From contig CAVIAJ010000029.1 of assembly GCA_963640855.1 (NCBI GenBank), forward strand, positions 1 to 8,051: DNA of 8,051 nt, in the 5' to 3' direction. Numbering within the stretch: the first letter of the stretch is position 1; each line of letters starts with the position of its first letter. The notes under the pieces were generated by a model. It made no database searches. It worked only from the letters and a program-made list of their open reading frames with translations, and was not told where the DNA came from. Origin of the DNA: Methanarcanum sp963640855 (GTDB lineage: Archaea > Thermoplasmatota > Thermoplasmata > Methanomassiliicoccales > Methanomethylophilaceae). Position numbers and translations under genes: made by a program. Below are positions 1-4,713 of the stretch, piece after piece.

Positions 1-21
1 CCGAGAGGAAGTAAGAATCGG

Positions 22-54
22 AAAAAGTAAAGTGCAACGATTTCGGAAATCGTT
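22..54 (-). terminator. Terminator of the wHTH gene
   Basis: A perfect 8-bp inverted repeat, AACGATTT-CGG-AAATCGTT (36-54), begins one base past the TAA stop at 56-58. On the minus strand it is followed by a T-rich stretch read from the complement of 22-34, including TTTTT. A stem followed by a T tract directly after the stop is a standard terminator layout. Confidence 0.75.
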
Positions 55-55
55 A

Positions 56-313
56 TTACATCAGACTCTCTGCATTCTTCAGCACTTCGTAAATCTCCGC
101 GCCTTTCTCCGTGAGTTCGATGTAAGTGGGATATCCTTCGCGGATAGTAATAAGCTGAAGACTTTCCAATTCTCTCAACTTGTCGGGCATTCTGGGATTC
201 TTGGAAACGTTTTCGTAAAGTTCTGTTTTGGTGGTACTGCCGTTCTCTCCGAGGAAAAGTATGGTTGACAGAATGTGTTTAGACTCCAGCGATCTGATTT
301 TGTATTGTTTCAA
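56..313 (-). CDS. Small winged-helix DNA-binding protein (putative transcriptional regulator)
   Basis: This is a single-domain winged helix-turn-helix protein of 85 residues (88 if the GTG at 322 is used). Numbering from the GTG, a first helix (about 14-27) is followed by an STTKTELYENVS segment (29-40). The likely recognition helix, with NPRMPDKLRELESL, runs to about residue 55. A beta wing containing TIREGYPTYIELT follows, then a charged C-terminal helix (about 72-86). This layout is typical of small archaeal wHTH regulators. There is no sensor domain, metal site or membrane segment, so the signal it responds to is unknown. There is no ATG start, and an in-frame TAA lies at 335-337. The Shine-Dalgarno-like GAGGGTGA at 319-326 overlaps the GTG and sits 5 nt before a TTG at 311-313, so the TTG is the better start. 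The gene follows the beta-helix protein gene but has its own promoter and terminator. Its promoter resembles that of the neighbour, so it may regulate that gene and itself; this is inference. Confidence 0.85.
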   Translation of the reverse strand: MKQYKIRSLESKHILSTILFLGENGSTTKTELYENVSKNPRMPDKLRELESLQLITIREGYPTYIELTEKGAEIYEVLKNAESLM

Positions 314-353
314 ATGCTTCACCCTCGGGTACGTTTATGCAGAACTACTGCAT

Positions 354-376
354 ATTGCTGTACTTATTATAAGCAT
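354..376 (-). promoter_or_regulatory. Promoter of the wHTH gene (TATA box and adjacent AGTACAG element)
   Basis: On the minus strand the region reads GCTTATAATAAGTACAGC, giving an archaeal-type TATA box at about 366-374. A start site about 25 nt downstream (near 345) would leave a leader of roughly 25-30 nt. The block TTATAATAAGTACAGCAAT (354-372) matches the corresponding block of the beta-helix gene promoter at 15 of 19 positions. A second TATA-like stretch lies just upstream (376-386), so the exact box is uncertain. The area is very AT-rich, so small dyads here, such as CTTAT-T-ATAAG (363-373), may be chance. Confidence 0.55.
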
Positions 377-428
377 ATTATACTTAATAATATCCAATCA
401 TGTCTATTGACAGTATTGCTGATATTTA

Positions 429-457
429 TCGGAATATCCGAATGAATCTTACGGATA
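429..457. promoter_or_regulatory. Cluster of CGGAT/ATCCG half-sites upstream of the wHTH promoter
   Basis: Three half-sites lie in 29 bp. TCGGA-ATA-TCCGA is a dyad at 429-441, and TATCCG at 435-440 is mirrored by CGGATA at 452-457. They lie between the beta-helix gene terminator and the wHTH TATA box, a plausible place for a regulator or an upstream TFB contact. The arms are only 5-6 bp, so this is a weak call. Confidence 0.25.
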
Positions 458-492
458 ATAAAGAAAGAATCAGGGGGAGTTGTTCTCCCCTG
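455..492 (-). terminator. Terminator of the beta-helix protein gene
   Basis: An inverted repeat, CAGGGGGAG-TTGTT-CTCCCCTG (471-492), has one bulged G. It starts 14 bp beyond the stop codon of the large gene. On the minus strand the stem is followed by TTCTTTCTTTATTATCC, a pyrimidine-rich tail. This separates the large gene from the wHTH gene transcriptionally. Confidence 0.75.
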
Positions 493-506
493 TTTTTAAA
501 TTGTTT

Positions 507-3500
507 TCAGTTTCTCTTCAGTATGAATGCGAGGAATCCGAGTGAAACCGCAAGCATAAGGAGAGCGATGATTGCACCGTAGTCTCCGCTGTCGGAAGCG
601 GAGGAAGAAGAACCGGTATCGACAATCCTTGTTCCTGCGGACTTTTCGAATGAAATTACGAACGTCGAGTTGTGGTTGGTCGTGAATGTGACGTATCCTT
701 CGCTTGAGTTGTATTTTGCATTCGTTATCACTGCAGTCGGATCGGAACAGGTTACGGATAACTTTCCGGACATTCCCGTACAGGGGAGCTTCATAACGAA
801 ACTTCCGGTGTAACCTGCAGTTGTGATTTCATAAGTCAAACTGTTCTGCGTCTTACTCATGAGATCGACGGAAACTGCGGTTCCGGCAGGGATTGCGGTT
901 CCGGCAGGGAATGTGATTGTACCGCCTGTAAAGGCAATGCTCAGTTCGCCTGTTGTGGTGATGCTGTCCGTGAATTTGTACGAAGTACCGCTGACAGTGA
1001 TTGTTCCCTTTGTAGTCTCATCCTTGTAGATTGTGAATGTCTTCACTGCGGCTGTGAATCCGTATGTGTCTCCTTTCGAAGTTACTTTCACGGTTGCCGT
1101 ACCTACGTCGGTGTTATCGGCGTATGTTACTTCGTAATCGGTACCCTTTGTCAGCGAAACAACGTTGCCGGATGCATCTTTGAAGGTGATTACAGCAGGT
1201 TCGATTGCCGATCCTGTGTAGATCTGAGGTGCAATGTTCTCTATTGTCGCTGTGACGTATATTGCTGTCTTGATTTCCGTATACGCTTTTTTGTATTCGG
1301 CAGCAGATGCGGTGTCTTTTACAGTAGTCTTACCGCTACTCTTTTCTGAATCCAAAGGTACAACCTTCGTGTCAACAGTTATGGTACGCTCATCGACAAT
1401 CGATCCACTATTCACAACGTTTGCAGAAGTAGTTCCAACAGATGTTTCAATGTTGGCAGAACCTTTCAATTCGAGAGTACCTTTGTTAGTAAGTTCGCCA
1501 TTTAATGTTATTTTGGCACTGTCTTCCGCTTTGATTGTACCGCTGTTAGTAACTGTGCCTGATGTTTCAATCTTGGCACTGCCTTTTACTTCAATGGTAC
1601 CTTTGTTGGCAAAATTATCGCTCAACACAACATTCGTAGTTGCACCGTCAATGACAACATTTGCACTTTCATCCAAAGTACCGGCGATTGTTATTGCATT
1701 ACCCGATACCGTGATGGTTGCTTCTCCGACAGTTGTGGTATCGGAGATGATTGTACCGTTGATGGTCAGCGAACCGCCTACAATCTCGATACCTTTGTCC
1801 CCTGCTTTCAGACCCTTCGCAACAAGCTCATTGTTATTAGGTCCGTTGACCTTACCGGTAAATGTTGCATCCTTGCGAATCACAAGTTTCGAATCTTTTG
1901 CTATGCTGATGTCGCCGTTATATGCAGTTGCGATTTCAATTGCCCCTGCTTTATCTTTATCTGTTGTTTCATCATTGAGTATTGCAACAGGGCCCGTAAT
2001 CTCTCCGCCGTTGATGATTACCTCTACATTCATGCCGTAACCGCCGTTGTTATTGACAACAGCGATGGCATAACCCTTTGTACTTGGATCGCCGGTGATT
2101 GGCGTGTGATCTACTTTTTTACCGAGAGATGAAACTTTGGCAGTCGAATTGATCGTTACTGTACCTGCCTTTGCTTCGATACCGCCTTCAACAGTTCCGT
2201 TGATTGTTGTCGAACCTGTGTATGACTGGTAGATTGCATTTGTTTCTGCATTTGTCGATGAAACAACGGCACCGGATTCGATTGTAATTGTAACCGGATG
2301 TTTATTACATTCAGTACTGCCGTTTCCGGTGATTGCCGCACGTTCGCCTGTGGTGGTTACTTTACCTTTGACAATAAGTTCTCCGGATGCTGCTTTACCG
2401 AATACCGATATACCGTAACAGCAATCGGTCGATACAGTTACTTTCTCCCCGATGGTCAATTTGGAATCGGTGGCAGTTGAATCGTTTCCGACACGGATTA
2501 CAGATTTGTCGATATTGAAAGAATCCGTTTTGCCGAACGACTGTCCTTCAACCTTGTAGTTTCTGATTGTTCCCTCGCCGGTTATGTCTACATTTGCTCC
2601 GCCGTAAATGTGGAACACTCTGCAGTGTTTACCTGTAATATTGTGTCCGTTCAAATCCAACGTGAGATTCTTTGTAATCGTAACTGTCGCATTGAGTTCG
2701 ACATCTTTTTCCAGCATTATCTTTCCGCTGGTCGCGGCTGCGATGGCATCTGTCAGCGATGCGTAATACGTCGTACTTCCGCTGTCGGTTATCGATGCAA
2801 CTGCATCTGTTGTCGATTTTGTGCTTCCCTTCACAGTTATTGTCGGAACCGAACCGCTGCCAGACGGTGAATCTGGCAGCAACTCACTAATGCTCGAACT
2901 ACCGCTTGTATAACCTACCGACAGCTTCACGCCGTCTGAAAGAGTAACATTTGAAGCGTTAATAGTAATTTTCGGAGAATCGCTGTTTGCAGCAGGCCAG
3001 TCGCCTGCTCCGCCCCAAACAACACAGAGGAAATTACTGTTGAAAGTTCCGCCGTTGACTGTGATATTTCCGGCACCATCGCCTTTGTATGTAATGGCAG
3101 TCACAATTCCGTTGAAAGTTCCGCCGTTAATGGTGACATTTCCCCATGCCTGGATGGCTTGATCTGTCGCCGTAAATGTTCCGCTGTTAATAGTAATTGA
3201 ACCTGTGGCTTTGGATTTGTCATAAGATACACTCTCTGCGGGGCAATCATCCTGTTTGATAGCGATCCTTGTAGTGGTGCCGTCCGCAGAACCGACGACG
3301 TTAATATCAGATATGGTAAGTTTTCCCTGTCCGAAATTCTTTATAATGGTGTAATCAGCCCCGTTATTTACAACGCCGCCAGGTGTTGCTGCAGTATCCT
3401 TGATAGTCAGAGTACCGAAGTTATTGATGGTTTTTTTAGCATCGGAATAAATTGTCTTGCCGTTGAAATCCAGTGTTACTGTCTTTCCTTCGCTGACATT

Positions 3501-4448
3501 TATAGATTCACCGTTCGGATCACTCTTTGTTCCGATGTCGTCGGCAAGCTTAAGGTATGCATTGGTTTCCGCATACTTCACCGCATTGGCAATATCTTTG
3601 AACGAACCGCCCGATACAGCGACCGTTATGGTTCCGTTTTCTTTGTGGTCGGGGTTGTAACCTGTGTGGGCTTTTCCGATTACACCGAGGAAAGTTCCTG
3701 CTTTGATCTCGATCTTTCCTTTGGCATTGGCTGCGGCAGTACCTTCGTTCCAGAGGCATATATCGCCGTCAACTTTACCTGTGAACTTGTCATCGAATAT
3801 GATGTTTGAATCTGTGTGATTACCGAACATATTGTTGATGACTGCTTTGCAGCCGCTGCCTATGAGAATCTGAGTGTTGCCTGTGACTGTCAGTGTGTCT
3901 TCGCAACTGCTTATTCCTCCTGCAAGAGTGCCCTTTACAGCTGTCATATCGACTGTGACACCGCTGAGCGTAAAGTTCATGTAATTCATACAGAAACGTT
4001 TGATATCTGTTGCAACGGACGATATGACTAATTTACCGTCCTTCGCTTCCGCAGCGGAACCTCCGTATATGATAACCGCAGAACCTGCCGCACCGTTGAG
4101 GTGGAATGCCTGATTCACAGTTCCTGTCGAACCGACCGCTCCGCCGGTGATTGTGTATGTGAATCCGTTGAGATTCAGCGTGATTTTGTGATTGAATGTT
4201 GAACCGTCGGCAATCTGAAGTCCGTTGCCCGATGAATCTGCAGTCAGGTCAATGGTTGTGTCTCCGGTGGCATTTAATGCTGCATCCCATGCAGCTGTCA
4301 ACGATTCATACGACGTATCGCCGATTTTTGCGACTGTTGCAGCGCCATTCGCCGACGAATCACCGTCATCCGAAACAATGAACGCACACGCAATGACGGC
4401 CAACGCCGCCAACACGAATGCGAACATAATTTTCTCGTTATTCTTCAT
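507..4448 (-). CDS. Large membrane-anchored surface protein with parallel beta-helix repeats (adhesin-like)
   Basis: This is a 1313-residue predicted cell-surface protein, probably an adhesin-like or envelope protein; I see no catalytic motif. Residues 1-26 form an export signal with charged MKNNEK and a hydrophobic core, followed by an acidic DDGD stretch. Residues 38-512 look like beta-helix coils, with a G-x-[IV]-x-[IV]-x-x-G-[TS]-F rung motif recurring near 244, 273, 416, 436 and 460. Entry modules of the form SL..A...A..., a short strand, then TLDLNGKTI-like occur near 44-101, 282-333 and 560-604. Residues 948-1017 contain 20-residue repeats. Residues 1066-1140 are one Ig-like repeat (YTGSAIEP, GTDYEVTYADN). 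Residues 1144-1270 form a domain with C1223-x10-C1234 shared with the neighbouring surface protein. A Ser-rich linker (1271-1288), a transmembrane helix (1289-1310) and KRN complete it. Many N-x-S/T sequons suggest glycosylation. The start is an ATG aligned with the paralogue's signal peptide, with a weak GGCGAG 8 nt upstream. Confidence 0.85.
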   Translation of the reverse strand: MKNNEKIMFAFVLAALAVIACAFIVSDDGDSSANGAATVAKIGDTSYESLTAAWDAALNATGDTTIDLTADSSGNGLQIADGSTFNHKITLNLNGFTYTITGGAVGSTGTVNQAFHLNGAAGSAVIIYGGSAAEAKDGKLVISSVATDIKRFCMNYMNFTLSGVTVDMTAVKGTLAGGISSCEDTLTVTGNTQILIGSGCKAVINNMFGNHTDSNIIFDDKFTGKVDGDICLWNEGTAAANAKGKIEIKAGTFLGVIGKAHTGYNPDHKENGTITVAVSGGSFKDIANAVKYAETNAYLKLADDIGTKSDPNGESINVSEGKTVTLDFNGKTIYSDAKKTINNFGTLTIKDTAATPGGVVNNGADYTIIKNFGQGKLTISDINVVGSADGTTTRIAIKQDDCPAESVSYDKSKATGSITINSGTFTATDQAIQAWGNVTINGGTFNGIVTAITYKGDGAGNITVNGGTFNSNFLCVVWGGAGDWPAANSDSPKITINASNVTLSDGVKLSVGYTSGSSSISELLPDSPSGSGSVPTITVKGSTKSTTDAVASITDSGSTTYYASLTDAIAAATSGKIMLEKDVELNATVTITKNLTLDLNGHNITGKHCRVFHIYGGANVDITGEGTIRNYKVEGQSFGKTDSFNIDKSVIRVGNDSTATDSKLTIGEKVTVSTDCCYGISVFGKAASGELIVKGKVTTTGERAAITGNGSTECNKHPVTITIESGAVVSSTNAETNAIYQSYTGSTTINGTVEGGIEAKAGTVTINSTAKVSSLGKKVDHTPITGDPSTKGYAIAVVNNNGGYGMNVEVIINGGEITGPVAILNDETTDKDKAGAIEIATAYNGDISIAKDSKLVIRKDATFTGKVNGPNNNELVAKGLKAGDKGIEIVGGSLTINGTIISDTTTVGEATITVSGNAITIAGTLDESANVVIDGATTNVVLSDNFANKGTIEVKGSAKIETSGTVTNSGTIKAEDSAKITLNGELTNKGTLELKGSANIETSVGTTSANVVNSGSIVDERTITVDTKVVPLDSEKSSGKTTVKDTASAAEYKKAYTEIKTAIYVTATIENIAPQIYTGSAIEPAVITFKDASGNVVSLTKGTDYEVTYADNTDVGTATVKVTSKGDTYGFTAAVKTFTIYKDETTKGTITVSGTSYKFTDSITTTGELSIAFTGGTITFPAGTAIPAGTAVSVDLMSKTQNSLTYEITTAGYTGSFVMKLPCTGMSGKLSVTCSDPTAVITNAKYNSSEGYVTFTTNHNSTFVISFEKSAGTRIVDTGSSSSASDSGDYGAIIALLMLAVSLGFLAFILKRN
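1398..1607 (-). repeat. 20-residue repeats within the beta-helix protein
   Basis: Residues 948-967, 968-987 and 988 onward start N-[KS]-G-T-[IL] and continue with an [AN]-K/N-I-x-[TL] half. The first unit is NKGTIEVKGSAKIETSGTVT, and a fourth partial unit, NSGSI, lies at 1013-1017. The spacing is exactly 20 residues between the first three starts, which fits one beta-helix coil per unit. The underlying DNA is visibly repetitive, with recurrent runs resembling ttggcactgcctttt and ggtacctttgtt. Confidence 0.7.
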
Positions 4449-4474
4449 ATTTTATACTCGCCTTTTGAGCATAT

Positions 4475-4498
4475 CTTAGTGATATTAAGTACACTAAG
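4475..4498. promoter_or_regulatory. Dyad in the leader of the beta-helix gene
   Basis: CTTAGTG (4475-4481) and CACTAAG (4492-4498) form a perfect 7-bp inverted repeat with a 10-bp spacer. From the TATA box, the transcript would start near 4502, so the dyad lies at the very start of the 5' leader, 27 bp before the ATG. It could be an operator or an RNA hairpin; the sequence alone does not decide. Confidence 0.45.
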
Positions 4499-4511
4499 CT
4501 GATGATTACGA

Positions 4512-4535
4512 ATTACTGTACTCGATATAAAAATG
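4512..4535 (-). promoter_or_regulatory. Promoter of the beta-helix protein gene
   Basis: The minus strand reads CATTTTTATATCGAG, with a TATA box at about 4525-4533. The block TTATATCGAGTACAGTAAT (4512-4530) is nearly the same as in the wHTH promoter. A start site about 25 bp downstream gives a leader of about 50 nt. GTAC cores at 4489-4492, 4518-4521 and 4535-4538 surround the promoter. Confidence 0.6.
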
Positions 4536-4594
4536 TACCATCTGTTCAAAGACTCCGCCGACATAACTTTCCCGTCTGAAACTTAAGTATCTTC

Positions 4595-4646
4595 GGAAAT
4601 ACCTTGAAATTCGCGTAAAACAGGACTGTCTGCAGAGGAAATACCT
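4595..4646. promoter_or_regulatory. Pair of 10-bp direct repeats upstream of the beta-helix promoter
   Basis: GGAAATACCT occurs at 4595-4604 and again at 4637-4646, with a start-to-start distance of 42 bp, four turns of B-DNA. They lie about 65 and 110 bp upstream of the TATA box. The second copy is embedded between two CTGCAG palindromes (4630-4635 and 4645-4650). This is compatible with a pair of activator sites on the same DNA face, but is unproven. Confidence 0.35.
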
Positions 4647-4660
4647 GCAGCTCTCTTCTT

Positions 4661-4695
4661 AAGAAAAAAAGAAGTCGGAGGGAGTCGCCTCCCTC
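4661..4695 (-). terminator. Terminator of the Ig-repeat protein gene
   Basis: A perfect 7-bp stem, GAGGGAG-TCGC-CTCCCTC (4678-4695), lies 18 bp past the stop codon. As minus-strand RNA the loop is GCGA, a GNRA tetraloop, and the stem is followed by a T-rich tail (CTTCTTTTTTTC). This is the clearest terminator in the window. Confidence 0.85.
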
Positions 4696-4713
4696 TTTTT
4701 CGTAAAACGGTTT

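Noticed and set aside
363..392. AT-rich dyads CTTAT-T-ATAAG and TATTAT-N5-ATAATA in the wHTH promoter
   Set aside because: In a region this AT-rich, such small inverted repeats are expected by chance and overlap the TATA box.
1234..2040. Long open frame on the plus strand (268 codons) inside the beta-helix gene
   Set aside because: It is the antisense shadow of a repetitive coding region rich in Thr, Val, Ile and Gly codons. It has no Shine-Dalgarno, no recognisable domain, and the minus-strand gene is clearly real.
3431..3437. Seven-base homopolymers inside both genes (3431-3437 and 7709-7715) as possible phase-variation tracts
   Set aside because: Seven bases is short for slippage, both genes are intact, and the tracts are not near the starts in the way typical of switching genes.
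4386..4391. Lipobox-like VIAC at residues 18-21 of the beta-helix protein
   Set aside because: The Cys lies inside the hydrophobic core and is followed by more hydrophobic residues (AFIV). The paralogue has VILC at the same place, which fits poorly, and both proteins already have a C-terminal anchor.
4449..4456. Strong TATA-like sequence (TATAAAAT) directly before the ATG of the beta-helix gene
   Set aside because: A start site 25 bp downstream would lie inside the gene. The box at about 4525-4533 is at a sensible distance.
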